From the NCBI RefSeq assembly GCF_000733755.1, contig NZ_JPOF01000003.1, forward strand, positions 1 to 64,000: 64,000 nucleotides of DNA, read 5' to 3'. How positions within the stretch are numbered: position 1 is the first letter of the stretch; every line of letters starts with the position of its first letter. The translations under genes and the position numbers were made by a program. Below the pieces are notes generated by a model that did no database searches, was not told the DNA's origin, and saw only the letters and a list, made by a program, of their open reading frames with translations. The stretch is from Lachnoclostridium phytofermentans (GTDB lineage Bacteria > Bacillota > Clostridia > Lachnospirales > Lachnospiraceae). Shown piece by piece: positions 18,443-28,347 of the stretch.

Positions 18443-18765
18443 TAACTATCCACCACCCTATCTAAAATAAGATACTGCTGTCCACCTTTTTGCTGAAGGA
18501 GTACCACCTTATCATTTATTTTAAGTGCATTCTTAAATGTGTAGGCAGTTTCAGCTCCTGCGAACTCGACAGTCATCTTGTAATCGGTTAAGCTCTCCGG
18601 CACAACTAGAAATCCGCTTGTCAGTATCACCTTCTGATCAATAGATACTTTAAGCGGATTGATTGATATCACCTTGCCATATACAAATTGCATCGGTTTA
18701 GTGGCCTCCACAGCGTCGCAGGCTGCCTTTTTAATTAATTGTACTAACTCAGCTATTGATAACAC
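18442..18765 (-). CDS. xkdR: XkdR/DUF2577-like tail protein
   Basis: A 107-residue protein with MQFVYGKVISINPLKVSIDQ and LTDYKMTVEF, closing KVVLLQQKGGQQYLILDRV, the pattern of DUF2577. The AGGAGG site lies very close to the GTG used here, so the true start may be a few codons later. In PBSX it lies between xkdQ and xkdS, as here. Confidence 0.85.
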   Translation of the reverse strand: MLSIAELVQLIKKAACDAVEATKPMQFVYGKVISINPLKVSIDQKVILTSGFLVVPESLTDYKMTVEFAGAETAYTFKNALKINDKVVLLQQKGGQQYLILDRVVDS

Positions 18766-19705
18766 CTCCTGTCAATTTTAGATCCATGAAGTGAGCATCT
18801 GCCTCGTAGGTATGCTTTGCACTCTCCACCATCATTGGGTAGAATTTCTGTTCACCATTGGTGTCGTACATCGGAACCAACACACTAAAGCCTGCTCTTA
18901 CTCTGCTGTCACCAAAACAGTTCCTAATCGTTAAAGTTCTTTTCGGTGTATTATGCATACTTAGCAATTTTTCCACTTTATCTTTCGCTGTATTTTTATT
19001 TTGGATTTGTTCGTAGTACTGCAGCACTCCCCATTTTTTTATCGTGTTACTGTCGAATACTTGAAATATCTCTCGTGTTCCAGCCTTTTCGTTTGCATAT
19101 GCAAGTTTAATACTATTATAGGTGCTCTCATCGATGCTTCTTGTAAATACATGGTCTTCTGCAGATGTTGTATCAACCACGATGTTTAAGATTAAATCTG
19201 TAGACTTCCTTAAACACAGTTCACCATAATCATCGTAAAGAATATAGAGATTTTTTGTAGCATCTGCAGTATCTGCAATAGAGTTATTAATCATATCAAA
19301 CAACTCTGTGTCTACCTCAACTAATTTAAGCTTGATACCAGTATCATCTACAGTACCAAGCTTTAATCTAAAATCTGTTGCAATACGATTTAATAAATCC
19401 CCAGTACTCCAAGCAGTATACACGTACGTATCACGATTCTTTAAGTAGCGAAGCTGATCATATGCTATGATCTCTAGTAAATCATCTTTTGTTTCCTTGA
19501 TTGAAAAAACATAACCGTGAAAAACTCCTAGATTATCTTCTACTAAAGCGATTGGACACCCTTCTTCTATTTTCATGGAATCGTCTCGAAGGATAGATAG
19601 CTTAATCGTTCCAGGAGTAGATTTTCGTTCTGTATTCCACACAAGACCGCCTTGTATAACAGGAAAATACAGTTTATCATTTATTATTATGCTTACCTGG
19701 TACAT
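18749..19705 (-). CDS. xkdQ: XkdQ-like tail hub protein
   Basis: A 318-residue protein with [40 protein letters not shown] and [17 protein letters not shown], and later [12 protein letters not shown]-like sequence ([13 protein letters not shown]). This is the gpD/gp44-type hub that closes the tube on the baseplate side. The start is ATG with GGGTGG upstream, overlapping the LysM gene by 29 bp. Confidence 0.88.
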   Translation of the reverse strand: MYQVSIIINDKLYFPVIQGGLVWNTERKSTPGTIKLSILRDDSMKIEEGCPIALVEDNLGVFHGYVFSIKETKDDLLEIIAYDQLRYLKNRDTYVYTAWSTGDLLNRIATDFRLKLGTVDDTGIKLKLVEVDTELFDMINNSIADTADATKNLYILYDDYGELCLRKSTDLILNIVVDTTSAEDHVFTRSIDESTYNSIKLAYANEKAGTREIFQVFDSNTIKKWGVLQYYEQIQNKNTAKDKVEKLLSMHNTPKRTLTIRNCFGDSRVRAGFSVLVPMYDTNGEQKFYPMMVESAKHTYEADAHFMDLKLTGGVINS

Positions 19706-20600
19706 TCATTCCACCCATCCAATCCTTTCTAAGATCATAATTCCCTTGCCCTTCGTTACCGGTTATGGATTTGACGTACCCAACATTACTAAAAGGAACT
19801 GTAGTTGTAGCCTTTTTCAACGCATTATTGATTTGATTGTCACTCAAATTACTTAGCAATCCACTCATACCTCCTAATGGAGTAGGCGAAATAGACGTAG
19901 TTTTCGTATTGCTAGTTTTCTGAGACGGATTGCTTTTTTTCGTTGTTGCTGGAACATCCTCAATCTTTAGCACTTGCCCCACGTAGATAAGATTAGGGTT
20001 TTTGATATTATTTAACTTCGCAAGATTCCAACACTTTGCACCATTACCAAGAAGTTTCTTTGCAATAGCCCAGAGAGTATCTCCTTTTTTAACAGTGTAA
20101 GTTTTTGGGATACTTTTCGAAGAAGATGATCTTGTTTTTTTCTCAATGACACCATCCTCAACATTATTAAGTGGTACATAGGTAACACCGTAGTTTACAT
20201 ATTGCTTAAGCTTCATATCAACCAACAAATCAAACCCATTGTCGGCATCTTCAGTAACAGTATAATCTTCTAAAGTGACATCAGTCTCTGTTTTAAACCA
20301 CTCTGTCCCCTTGATTAGTCTTGATACAATCAATTTGACATATCGCTTATTCTCTTTCAACTTTTGCAATTTATTAAGATACCAGTTGGGGGACTTGTAC
20401 TTTCCCTCGTAGTTTGCAAATGGATAGTTATTTCCAGGCAGTAATATAGTAAAGCTGATTTCAGTAAGACCAGGAGACTTTAAAAGATTTATCTCCTGGC
20501 CATTAATTAAAGTAATAGTTTTATTCCTATTGTTTACCCTTGTAACAATCTTTGATGGCATAACCGGTAGGAATATGTCACCTAGATACATTTTATACAT
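19677..20600 (-). CDS. xkdP: XkdP-like tail protein with LysM domain
   Basis: A 307-residue protein. The N-terminal part ([38 protein letters not shown]) is the baseplate/tail part. A LysM motif at about 167-215 reads [20 protein letters not shown], with [11 protein letters not shown]-like end ([12 protein letters not shown]). A Pro/Ser/Thr linker follows. LysM likely engages peptidoglycan during infection. The start is ATG with GGGGGTACGT upstream. Confidence 0.9.
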   Translation of the reverse strand: MYKMYLGDIFLPVMPSKIVTRVNNRNKTITLINGQEINLLKSPGLTEISFTILLPGNNYPFANYEGKYKSPNWYLNKLQKLKENKRYVKLIVSRLIKGTEWFKTETDVTLEDYTVTEDADNGFDLLVDMKLKQYVNYGVTYVPLNNVEDGVIEKKTRSSSSKSIPKTYTVKKGDTLWAIAKKLLGNGAKCWNLAKLNNIKNPNLIYVGQVLKIEDVPATTKKSNPSQKTSNTKTTSISPTPLGGMSGLLSNLSDNQINNALKKATTTVPFSNVGYVKSITGNEGQGNYDLRKDWMGGMNVPGKHNNK

Positions 20601-20611
20601 AGACGTACCCC

Positions 20612-22891
20612 CTAACTGCGGTTATGAGCTTGCGCAGTGTTATTTAACTCCTCACCAAGCTTCTCGGTCAGATAATCAACCATCCCATCAAGATCCTGAT
20701 TGCTATTCACATTATTATTAATGCCACCCATTTCGACTGATATCTGGGCTGTTGTAAAACGATTGATAGCTTCGCGCTCTGCAGCATCACGAAGGTATTG
20801 GATATCTTCGGTTAAGGCGTCGGCGATAGTATTGGTATTATCAACTATTTTTTTTATATTATCTTCTTTATCGTGTAGGTCATCATAACCATCTGAATCG
20901 GTTTGGAACTGAGACATTTTATCTAATATACCATCGATTTCTTCATCAAATTGTTTAATGCTTGACTCAAAATTTTCCTTTTGAGTATACAGTTCCATTC
21001 GTTCCTGTGCTTCAGCATATTTATCTATACCTGTCAAAACCAAACCTGTTTCATAACTGTAGTTTTCAACAAATCTTGGCACTAATTTGTCTCTTTCAAA
21101 ATCTTCTTTTGTATACTTGTCCATTTCACTGTTATCTTTTAGAAAAGCATCGTATTTATCTTGTACTTTAGTCTGATCATTCACTACATCATCTAACTTT
21201 GAAGAATAAGCATTGTAATAAGCCTTGGCTCTTGCAAGCTCTCGGAACTGGTCTGTGGCTTTTTTTAGAGATACTGCTAAATCATCGATATATCCTGTTT
21301 CTGTCTTTATCTGATTACTTAGTCCCGGTATGGTATTTTCCAATTGAAGTACGATAGTATTCATTTTATCGTGCTCTTCTTTTGATCTATTCACTTTGCT
21401 TTCAAGCTCATCATACTGATCCATTAGAGCCTTAACCTTTTCAGCTGCAATGTACGCAGATTGACTTGTCACACCAAGCGTATCTTCCATCTCATCATTT
21501 GATTCTGCAAGAGCCTTCGTTTCTCTAGTCAACTGATTATACGCAGTAACGCCAAGTCCAAGAGTAGTGGCTATCCCAGCTATCGTGGTTATCCAACCTA
21601 CTGGATTTGTCGAGTTTAAAAACATGTTTGCAGTCGCTAACATCTTTGTCCCTATTTCCCATGCCGCATATGCTGCAACGATACCATAGATTTGAGGTGC
21701 TATATCATCCCAGTTATCATGTAAATAGTTAGCTGCATCAATAAGATCGTCGAAGACATCTACCGCAGTTTCAGCAAGCGATGTAAGCGCATCGATGGCG
21801 CTTTCCTTGAACTTCTCAAACCGATCTGTATTAGCGATATCATTTAGCCTAGTAAGTGACGGTTGAATATTTTGAATTAAGTCATTTTTGAACGTAGTCC
21901 ATATATCAGCATAAGTAAGTGGTATCTTTTCAAAGCGTGCCTCTGTTTCATCAGCAGCACGGAACATTGCAGTTTTAATAACATCGGCGGTCAATAAACC
22001 ATCGGAAGCCCAGTCCTTCATCGTTCCTTTTGCTTTTACGACATTGGTCATGTAGTCCTCAATTGAGCGAGCAAGCAATGGAGCGTTCTCTATAATACTA
22101 CGATATTCATCCCCCTGCAGTCTTCCGGATGCCATAGCTTGTGACAACTGATACATAGCGGATTGCTGTTCTGTCGTAGATGAACCACCGATTTTAAATT
22201 GCATGTTCATGAGTTCAGAGAAACGAATCATCTCATCATTACTTTTAAATGATTCCTTAGCCATTAGTCCTAGCCTGGATACAACTGCAATAGTATCCTG
22301 ATAGTCCGCACGTGCTCTTTGTGACGAATTAAAGATTTTTTCTTGGAGATCATATGTTGTTTGAAAACCATCATTCATCAAGTTAAGTCGTGCTGTAGCT
22401 TGGGCCATACTGTCTGAAGTGCTAAACATTGCTTTTCCTGCCATCGTACCACCAAGAGTAATAATGATGCTTTTGAGATTACTGAGCAAAGCTGATGAGT
22501 GACTTGTACTCCTTGCAATCTCGGAATTCCATGCACGTTGGTGATTCTTTGCTGATTCCGTATTTCTTTCAGCCTTATCAATCTCTGAGTTGGCTTTCCG
22601 ATATGCAGTATCTAGCTTTTCTGCAGTTTCTTCGGTTTTGGTCACATTTTCTTTTATCTTATCTGTCTTATCTTGAGCTTTCACTAAGCTATCATTGATC
22701 TGCTTTAGTTGCGCCCCTGCATTCGCCATTTCGGCTCGTGCTGCTGCAAGACTTTCTACGTCAATCGCTCTAGAGGACGCATTATCTAAAGCTTCAAAAC
22801 TATTAATAACCATATTCATAGCTCTTACCATGGACATCATAGGTTGTGTTATTCTATCCATTACCTGTACTGATGTTTGTATACCTGACAA
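20612..22891 (-). CDS. tail tape measure protein (XkdO-like)
   Basis: A 759-residue protein with long heptad-rich stretches ([40 protein letters not shown]) and a tape-measure core ([40 protein letters not shown]). A hydrophobic segment lies near [20 protein letters not shown]. The start is a TTG with AGGAGGG upstream, right after the end of the frameshifted chaperone. Its length sets tail length; 759 residues implies a short to medium contractile tail. Confidence 0.92.
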   Translation of the reverse strand: MSGIQTSVQVMDRITQPMMSMVRAMNMVINSFEALDNASSRAIDVESLAAARAEMANAGAQLKQINDSLVKAQDKTDKIKENVTKTEETAEKLDTAYRKANSEIDKAERNTESAKNHQRAWNSEIARSTSHSSALLSNLKSIIITLGGTMAGKAMFSTSDSMAQATARLNLMNDGFQTTYDLQEKIFNSSQRARADYQDTIAVVSRLGLMAKESFKSNDEMIRFSELMNMQFKIGGSSTTEQQSAMYQLSQAMASGRLQGDEYRSIIENAPLLARSIEDYMTNVVKAKGTMKDWASDGLLTADVIKTAMFRAADETEARFEKIPLTYADIWTTFKNDLIQNIQPSLTRLNDIANTDRFEKFKESAIDALTSLAETAVDVFDDLIDAANYLHDNWDDIAPQIYGIVAAYAAWEIGTKMLATANMFLNSTNPVGWITTIAGIATTLGLGVTAYNQLTRETKALAESNDEMEDTLGVTSQSAYIAAEKVKALMDQYDELESKVNRSKEEHDKMNTIVLQLENTIPGLSNQIKTETGYIDDLAVSLKKATDQFRELARAKAYYNAYSSKLDDVVNDQTKVQDKYDAFLKDNSEMDKYTKEDFERDKLVPRFVENYSYETGLVLTGIDKYAEAQERMELYTQKENFESSIKQFDEEIDGILDKMSQFQTDSDGYDDLHDKEDNIKKIVDNTNTIADALTEDIQYLRDAAEREAINRFTTAQISVEMGGINNNVNSNQDLDGMVDYLTEKLGEELNNTAQAHNRS

Positions 22892-22903
22892 TTTTACGCC
22901 CTC

Positions 22904-23481
22904 CTATTCTTCGCTCTTTCTATTTTCTATCTTATACTTAACCGATGCATCCACTAACGCTTTTTGGTATCGGTCTAAGTTCATATAAACATCTGGCGTC
23001 CAATGAAATTGGTGAAGGCAATAATGACACATCACTGCATCGTGATCACCTTCACTTATTAGTTTTTTGCGTCTTCCACCAAATCCTCATAAGACGTGTC
23101 AAATCCATTAACTTCTTGAACCTTTGTTAAGTAATCCGCGTACTCACCAGGCGTGAGCATAGTCTTAAGCAATGCATCTGCCCCCATAACACCATAACTA
23201 TCCTGTAACTCTGTATTGTCAAGCTCTGGATAAACTGTGCAGCGAGCAGCTAACTTACCAAGGTATACGCTGTAATCCATTTCTGTCTTAGTGCGACCTT
23301 TTCCATCCGGAACACGTTTCATACACTCCTTGCGGATTGCTTCATCCTCTTTGTTAGTAACAGCTGTTAACTCCCAAAGAACTGGCTTCCCTTCCTTGTC
23401 CTTAAATCTTTTTGATACCACTACCTTGATGTTTTCCACTTTAACTACATTCTGCGCTAAAAACGCTTGTAAATTTTCCAT
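22904..23481 (-). CDS. tail assembly chaperone, -1 frameshift product (XkdN plus extension)
   Basis: Zero-frame reading from 23481 reaches GCA AAA AAC and then TAA. A -1 slip on AAAAAAC continues 52 codons to a TAG ending at 22904. The extension reads LISEGDHDAVMCHYCLHQFH, then WTPDVYMNLDRYQKALVDAS, and gives a 192-residue product. The CHYC and RYQKALVDAS stretches resemble the T domains of PBSX-like phages. Long and short forms normally work together on the tape measure. The join is at 23062 (last base read once, then -1). Confidence 0.85.
23012..23068 (-). promoter_or_regulatory. programmed -1 ribosomal frameshift signal
   Basis: The slippery heptamer A-AAA-AAC (23062-23068) is in the zero frame and abuts the stop codon. 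Six bases further, GTGAAGG (23049-23055) pairs with CCTTCAC (23012-23018), enclosing a smaller ATCAC/GTGAT hairpin. Heptamer, spacer and structure fit a classic -1 signal. Confidence 0.85.
23059..23481 (-). CDS. xkdN: tail assembly chaperone, zero-frame product (XkdN-like)
   Basis: A 140-residue protein with MENLQAFLAQNVVKVENIKV, DKEGKPVLWELTAVTNKEDE and TEMDYSVYLGKLAARCTVYP, matching XkdN. The start is the ATG at 23481, with TTAGGAGG upstream. It sits between the tube and tape-measure genes, the usual site of the G/GT chaperone pair. Confidence 0.9.
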   Translation of the reverse strand: MENLQAFLAQNVVKVENIKVVVSKRFKDKEGKPVLWELTAVTNKEDEAIRKECMKRVPDGKGRTKTEMDYSVYLGKLAARCTVYPELDNTELQDSYGVMGADALLKTMLTPGEYADYLTKVQEVNGFDTSYEDLVEDAKN

Positions 23482-23510
23482 CCTTAATAATCCTCCTAAT
23501 ATTAGAAATG

Positions 23511-23528
23511 GGCGGTTATTCACCGCCC
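23511..23528 (-). other. GC-rich hairpin between tube and chaperone genes
   Basis: Perfect 7-bp stem GGGCGGT/ACCGCCC with a four-base loop and no T run. It may be an mRNA stability or processing element. Confidence 0.45.
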
Positions 23529-23535
23529 TAGTTAA

Positions 23536-24012
23536 TTACAGCATGCCATTAAGTAGCTTGAACTCTTCTGGCATTTCAAAGTCATCGAATGTACCATTCA
23601 CATCCTCGGTTAATGAATCGTCGCTTGATGCGTCAAACTTTGCTAGGATTCCATCATCCATATTACAGTTCTTAAAGATGATAGTCTGTCTACCAACACT
23701 TGAGGAAGGGTCTTCATTCGTGATTTGAATATCAAAATAAACATCCGCCCCCGTGTTCTTAAAGTCTAATAACATACGTCTAAAGATAGATGTATTATAG
23801 TGAATGGTTGCTTTAAAAGTTCCTTCCCATCCGGTTGATTTATTTCCTTTTCCAGTTCTGCCTAGAATCGGTACTTTCTTTTTCGTTTTCTTTACTTGCG
23901 CTTCAAACTTCGTAAAGTTGAACGCATTGTAACGCTTCGAACCAATCGTAACATAGCACTCTGCGAGCGATGCTGATACGCTGTCCTTTGCGTTCATGGC
24001 AATATTATTCAT
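23536..24012 (-). CDS. xkdM: tail tube protein (XkdM-like)
   Basis: A 158-residue protein with AECYVTIGSKRYNAFNFTKF, KVPILGRTGKGNKSTGWEGT and FDIQITNEDPSSSVGRQT-like sequence (YFDIQITNEDPSSSVGRQ). This matches the XkdM tube family of PBSX-like myophages. It polymerises inside the sheath. The start has GGAGGTAG upstream and follows the sheath gene by 11 bp. Confidence 0.93.
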   Translation of the reverse strand: MNNIAMNAKDSVSASLAECYVTIGSKRYNAFNFTKFEAQVKKTKKKVPILGRTGKGNKSTGWEGTFKATIHYNTSIFRRMLLDFKNTGADVYFDIQITNEDPSSSVGRQTIIFKNCNMDDGILAKFDASSDDSLTEDVNGTFDDFEMPEEFKLLNGML

Positions 24013-24023
24013 AAACTACCTCC

Positions 24024-25304
24024 TTACTGTACAATGATTGTCATGTACAACTTATCCATGCAATTCGTCGGAGTTACATAACTGTTGGCCACAACATCTG
24101 TTTTACCAGTGCCTTTTAACACCTCAATATCTGCAGCATCAAAGTTTTCAATGGCACGTAGGCCTTCGAGTTCCTTATAGTAAGATACTAAGTCGTTCCA
24201 TAAGGATATCCGTCCGGAAGCATCGTTTGGAATCTTCCCATTATACTTTTCATTGAAAAGAGCTGCAGTGTCATTTCCAATCTGATCTAATACTCGAATA
24301 GTCTGATTGTTCTTAAACTCTACACCCTTCTCGCTTGATGTTGTAATCAAGGAATTGATATCAACAAGCACTCGATAGCCATCTCCAACCTTGTGGAATG
24401 TAAGTTCTCCGGCTGCTATCGCATCCTCTAGCTGACTTTGAGTATACGATGTCGTGATTTCGTACTCACCATCATAAATCATATTTGTAAGAGACTTATT
24501 AACCTCACAGCCTGCCTCGGCTCCTGCAACCCAAGGTATAAGTTCCACACTGTTCTTTACATTGATAACACCCTCGTAATCAGATGCACTTCCGAAAAGT
24601 ACCGTTTGAAACTTAACACCTAGCTCCTCGCGCATGCGTTTTGTGAATGCTGCATACAGTGCCTTAGTTGGAGCATCTGACGTATCCGAAGCTAGGATAT
24701 TAAAACTAGAACTTTCTACCGCGCTTAGAAATGCTTGATGTTGCGTTCCGGTTACCGTGCCATTTGTTCCACCCGCAAGTACTGTTCCTACAGTAGCTGT
24801 AAGAGTAGCATCTGTCTTAAAGGTAACAAAATCGTTCTCTTTCAAAGCAGTAGCGTCTACTACTTTTGTTTGTTCATCTACCAATGCCGTGCCAAGATAA
24901 GTACTTACATCCCATTTGCTACTATCATCCGCATTCTCTGAAATAACAATCTTTAGATCATTACCACGTGTACCAGAATATTTAGCGGTAGCAAAATCAT
25001 TCGATGCTTTTACACCAGCATTGAGTCGATAAAGATAAGCTTTTGTTGCATGTTTAAACAGCTCACGAAGTTGCTTTAACTCATCTGAAGAATAATCATA
25101 ACCGAAAATCTGAACTGTTTTCTTAATGAAATCATCCTTCGTAACTAAGAATACACCAGTATCATTACCCCAGTTAAGGCTCATTCCAATAGCAACGATA
25201 CCTCTCTCACTCAATGCGCTGTCAGCCCTTGCAGCACTTACGAAATTTATATAAGCACCAGGTATCTTTTTATTCTGACTGGTAAATGTTCCACCACCTA
25301 GCAT
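24024..25304 (-). CDS. xkdK: tail sheath protein (XkdK-like)
   Basis: A 426-residue protein starting MLGGGTFTSQNKKIPGAYIN, with SALSERGIVAIGMSLNWGND and C-terminal GRISLWNDLVSYYKELEGLR, all typical of Gram-positive contractile sheaths. Its presence defines a myovirus-type tail. Its ATG overlaps the stop of the small upstream gene (TAATG). Confidence 0.95.
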   Translation of the reverse strand: MLGGGTFTSQNKKIPGAYINFVSAARADSALSERGIVAIGMSLNWGNDTGVFLVTKDDFIKKTVQIFGYDYSSDELKQLRELFKHATKAYLYRLNAGVKASNDFATAKYSGTRGNDLKIVISENADDSSKWDVSTYLGTALVDEQTKVVDATALKENDFVTFKTDATLTATVGTVLAGGTNGTVTGTQHQAFLSAVESSSFNILASDTSDAPTKALYAAFTKRMREELGVKFQTVLFGSASDYEGVINVKNSVELIPWVAGAEAGCEVNKSLTNMIYDGEYEITTSYTQSQLEDAIAAGELTFHKVGDGYRVLVDINSLITTSSEKGVEFKNNQTIRVLDQIGNDTAALFNEKYNGKIPNDASGRISLWNDLVSYYKELEGLRAIENFDAADIEVLKGTGKTDVVANSYVTPTNCMDKLYMTIIVQ

Positions 25305-25483
25305 TAACCCACCTTACCTTTCATATATTTTTCGATCATAGCATCTACCTCTTGAATGGTATAATCGATGTTATCGTCTAGCAATGCGCTAACGAGATCC
25401 TTCTTAGCAGCATAACGCTTAGACTTTAATAACTTTTCCTTAGAATGCTTTGTTTCCTTGACATCTGTCTCTTTCTTGGCCAT
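25304..25483 (-). CDS. small Lys-rich phage protein upstream of the sheath
   Basis: A 59-residue protein, MAKKETDVKETKHSKEKLLK with C-terminal half DLVSALLDDNIDYTIQEVDA then MIEKYMKGKVG. It overlaps the sheath gene by TAATG and the upstream gene by the same kind of junction, so it is firmly in the operon. Highly charged N-terminus and a short helical C-terminus. PBSX-like phages often carry an unnamed small gene here; the function is unknown. Confidence 0.8.
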   Translation of the reverse strand: MAKKETDVKETKHSKEKLLKSKRYAAKKDLVSALLDDNIDYTIQEVDAMIEKYMKGKVG

Positions 25484-25893
25484 TACTTCACCTTTCCTTT
25501 CACATAAAGGTCATTCATCTTTTCTTTTTCTTCCTGGATAGCAAGACGCATATTATAGTCAATCGTACACACTAGAGCACCATCCGAGATTACACATGAG
25601 ATGTCAGTCCCTCGAACTAAATTACCATCAACATTGATACTCTCAAGTACGAATGGTAATTCGCTTTCAACAGTCCTCAACTCATCCTCATCATCAGTTT
25701 TAGGAAGATAGGTAATGCTAAAGCTCATTGGCTTACCATACCGCTTACCAAGTGTTCTCTTATGGCCTGTCTTGATGGACTTCACACGAAAGCAAGGAAG
25801 GTGTATATTTTGCTTTTTTTTACTCGTATATACTTCAGCATCGGTCTTATATTCCAATGCTTTCGAAATCCCTATGATAACTTTATTAATCAG
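25483..25893 (-). CDS. tail terminator-like protein (XkdJ position, DUF6838-like)
   Basis: About 136 residues with YKTDAEVYTSKKKQNIHLPC, FRVKSIKTGHKRTLGKRYGK and MSFSITYLPKTDDEDEL, the pattern of phage tail terminators. The AGGGAGGTG site lies inside the longest frame, so the TTG at 25923 looks unlikely; the CTG at 25893 or the next codon fits the spacing. The start is therefore uncertain. It lies between head-completion genes and the sheath. Confidence 0.75.
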   Translation of the reverse strand: MINKVIIGISKALEYKTDAEVYTSKKKQNIHLPCFRVKSIKTGHKRTLGKRYGKPMSFSITYLPKTDDEDELRTVESELPFVLESINVDGNLVRGTDISCVISDGALVCTIDYNMRLAIQEEKEKMNDLYVKGKVK

Positions 25894-26353
25894 ATTGAAA
25901 CACCTCCCTAAAATACTTCTCAAGCTTCATTTCTAGGATAGCAGGAGCTTTCGTTTGAATGTCCTTTTCTGCAATTGTTAACATGAACTTACCATCTACC
26001 CATCCTTTATGATTAGATGTCCGATGACCATACTCGACATACATTGCGTATTCCACAGGATTGATCAGCTCAATTACGAAGTTATCTCCAACCCTAGTGA
26101 CTACAATATTCTTAACATACTGCCTAACATCAATTTCTTGTCCTGCAGTCCATCCTCGCCTTAAGTTTCCACCTACTTTACCAGTACTTGAATCGTAAAT
26201 ACCAACAGGTGTATTCTTTATCACCTGAGTGAGTAAACGTGCTGCTAACTCCTTTACACATGATTCAAGGAACACTTGTGTATCATCAATACTTGCTTGC
26301 AGTTTATTCCTGAAAGCAATCAGCTCTGAAAAGTCTGCACTTATTAAGCCCAC
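25886..26353 (-). CDS. xkdI: HK97 gp10-like head-tail protein (XkdI position)
   Basis: A 155-residue protein with LAARLLTQVIKNTPVGIYDS, GKVGGNLRRGWTAG and INPVEYAMYVEYGHRTSNHK, the conserved strand of the HK97 gp10/YqbI family. The longest frame starts at GTG 26353, with AGGGGG immediately adjacent; a slightly later start is possible. It forms part of the neck joining head and tail. Confidence 0.85.
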   Translation of the reverse strand: MGLISADFSELIAFRNKLQASIDDTQVFLESCVKELAARLLTQVIKNTPVGIYDSSTGKVGGNLRRGWTAGQEIDVRQYVKNIVVTRVGDNFVIELINPVEYAMYVEYGHRTSNHKGWVDGKFMLTIAEKDIQTKAPAILEMKLEKYFREVFQSD

Positions 26354-26700
26354 CCCCTAAATGCTTCCAGTGGTACTTCTTGGTGAGAAGGGTAAACAGC
26401 GGGTATTCCGCTCCTGGAATACTCAAACGTTTGGCCAGTCTGCATAGTAACAACAACCTTGCTACCCTCATTGATTATGATATCTGGTGCTATATGCAAA
26501 CTAACAGTCTGCAAGAGCATTGCTGCATCACCTTCACTTACTGATCGTACCGACTTAAAACAGAGTTTGCATTTTTGTCCTTCCAGTACTACAACTTCCT
26601 TGTCTTTCGTGATATTCGTTTCAGCATCCCTCACTGGATGAAACTCAAAAATCGTGCATCTGTCCTTATACTGCCTTTCTACTACCTCTCGACCATTCAT
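26344..26700 (-). CDS. xkdH: head closure protein (XkdH/YqbH-like)
   Basis: A 118-residue protein with RQYKDRCTIFEFHPVRDAET, EGQKCKLCFKSVRSVSEGDA and VSLHIAPDIIINEGSKVVVT, a small beta-barrel pattern typical of head-closure proteins. It starts with ATG overlapping the previous stop (ATGA). The extra Cys pair (CKLC) is unusual but not clearly functional. Confidence 0.8.
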   Translation of the reverse strand: MNGREVVERQYKDRCTIFEFHPVRDAETNITKDKEVVVLEGQKCKLCFKSVRSVSEGDAAMLLQTVSLHIAPDIIINEGSKVVVTMQTGQTFEYSRSGIPAVYPSHQEVPLEAFRGWA

Positions 26701-27038
26701 CGTCTTAATCTCCTAAAAGGCTTCAATTCCTTTTTATCCTTTTCTGATAACCCATAAATGGTATCCTTGCAGTTATCTTCTGACACATTGTAAGACCAGG
26801 AGCTTTCGCCCTCTGTCTGTGACTTTACATCAAAGACCGATTGCGTGCCGGCAAATGATTCATAATCGATAACTGCTTTTACCTTCTTTCTTACAAAAGG
26901 TTCAAGCTGTTTAGGAACCTCCGATAGATTGCAGTAGTTCAAGACATCATTGATGCGATCTTTAATCAATAAGTCGCTTTTCGTATCTGCTATGCTCAAA
27001 TGCTCCTTAACGAGTGCTACTGTTTCTTCGACCGTCAT
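26697..27038 (-). CDS. head-tail connector protein (YqbG/DUF3199-like)
   Basis: A 113-residue mostly helical protein with MTVEETVALVKEHLSIADTK, INDVLNYCNLSEVPKQLEPF and VRKKVKAVIDYES, matching the gp6-like connector fold. The start is ATG at 27038, with GGAGGTGAGG upstream. It docks on the portal ring. Confidence 0.82.
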   Translation of the reverse strand: MTVEETVALVKEHLSIADTKSDLLIKDRINDVLNYCNLSEVPKQLEPFVRKKVKAVIDYESFAGTQSVFDVKSQTEGESSWSYNVSEDNCKDTIYGLSEKDKKELKPFRRLRR

Positions 27039-27060
27039 AGTCCTCACCTCCAATAAAAGA

Positions 27061-27080
27061 GGGGACCTTAGACAGTCCCC
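27061..27080 (-). terminator. hairpin at the HeH-protein stop codon
   Basis: GGGGAC/GTCCCC pairs across the stop codon of the 27068-27352 gene and is followed by TCTTTTATT on the minus strand. A weak internal terminator or attenuator. Confidence 0.45.
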
Positions 27081-27352
27081 TGTAATAATTCAAGTAATTC
27101 GTTTTTGTTCGCACGAGCTTTATACTCGATGCCTTTTGCGTCGAGAATGCCTTTGATTTGATCATTTGTCAATTCAGAGAAATTAACTTGCACCGAAGGA
27201 GTTTCTTTTACTTCTTCTTTTACTTCTTCTTTTACTTCTTCATGTTCCAATTTATCATCCTGTAATTCATTCAACTCTTCTTGTTGCTTAGAGGCAGCAA
27301 GTTTGGCCGCCTCCTCTTCCCTTCGTTTACGTTGAAATGCTGTCGCACTCAT
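27068..27352 (-). CDS. phage head-region protein with C-terminal HeH/SAP-like motif
   Basis: A 94-residue protein. The first half is a charged coiled coil with a (KEEV)n repeat. The C-terminus VNFSELTNDQIKGILDAKGI then EYKARANKNELLELLQ is a helix-extended-helix (HeH/LEM-SAP) motif. Such small proteins follow the capsid gene in many Firmicutes phages and may be head decoration or nucleic-acid binding. Confidence 0.75.
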   Translation of the reverse strand: MSATAFQRKRREEEAAKLAASKQQEELNELQDDKLEHEEVKEEVKEEVKETPSVQVNFSELTNDQIKGILDAKGIEYKARANKNELLELLQGTV

Positions 27353-27360
27353 ACTATCAC

Positions 27361-28320
27361 CTACGCAATCTTGTGGGTAAACTGGACAATACGAATATCT
27401 TTCTTTTCGTATACTTGACTCCAGTTAGCCGCAGTAGCTAGTTCTGCATTTGTTGGAGAAACACCAGCTACAGATGCATTAGTAAACTTAATTCCTCTTG
27501 GATGAAGCACGAAATGACGTCTGTTGACCAAAATATCATCACCAGCTAAAGAGTCACGATCTGTCTCAGTAGGAACTGGTGCCTGACCTTCTCCACGACC
27601 AACTGCACCCTGTCCAAATAGATAGGTTGTAGTAACTTTAGTTGATACATCATATGGAAGCTCATCATCTACAACAACCTTCTTACCCATATACGTTGGA
27701 AAATCAACAACTCCATTGCTATCTGGGATATACTGAATTAAGTTCTGCTTCTCTAAGTATGCAAATGTATTGCTATGCATAGCAACTGCTGTTAACTTCT
27801 TAGCATTATCTCCAAGTACAGTTTTCGCATCAATAAAAGTCTCTCCGGAGATAAGAGCTGCATTACCTGTTTCACCCGAAATATCAAGCTTGTTAGTTGC
27901 ATTAGAAGCAGAGAATGCGCCTGTTAAGATCTTAATAAGAGTTGTCTGCTCTTTAGCTAACCAATATCTTACTACCAAGTCACCAATTGCCTTCATTGGG
28001 TCGTCACCGGATAATGCAGTTGCTAGATCGTTGACACTCCATGCCTTACCTCTCATAAGTAGTGCTGCAACGTCCTGTCCAGCTGTAATACCAGCGACAC
28101 CAAGCGCAGCAGAATCACTTAACACTTCATCGTCACCATCTAAGTCATTCCAGAATGGCATATTGATTAACTTACCTCCTGCAGATGCTAAAGCATCTAG
28201 TGTAGGGTCCGGAACTACAATTCCTGCCTTGATCAACATTGATTGTTCCTTTAATGCTTTCATAATATAAGGATTAAACACCTCAGGTACAATAACATTA
28301 GCAATTTTCGTTTTTGCCAT
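27361..28320 (-). CDS. major capsid protein
   Basis: A 319-residue protein with MAKTKIANVIVPEVFNPYIM, SGGKLINMPFWNDL-like sequence (SAGGKLINMPFWNDLDGDDE) and LAKEQTTLIKILTGAFSAS. The C-terminus NRRHFVLHPRGIKFTNASVA matches the PBSX XkdG/phi-CD119-type major capsid. It follows the scaffold gene by 27 bp, the usual scaffold-capsid arrangement. Confidence 0.92.
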   Translation of the reverse strand: MAKTKIANVIVPEVFNPYIMKALKEQSMLIKAGIVVPDPTLDALASAGGKLINMPFWNDLDGDDEVLSDSAALGVAGITAGQDVAALLMRGKAWSVNDLATALSGDDPMKAIGDLVVRYWLAKEQTTLIKILTGAFSASNATNKLDISGETGNAALISGETFIDAKTVLGDNAKKLTAVAMHSNTFAYLEKQNLIQYIPDSNGVVDFPTYMGKKVVVDDELPYDVSTKVTTTYLFGQGAVGRGEGQAPVPTETDRDSLAGDDILVNRRHFVLHPRGIKFTNASVAGVSPTNAELATAANWSQVYEKKDIRIVQFTHKIA

Positions 28321-28347
28321 AAATTTTTACCTCTTTCTTTCTATTAA

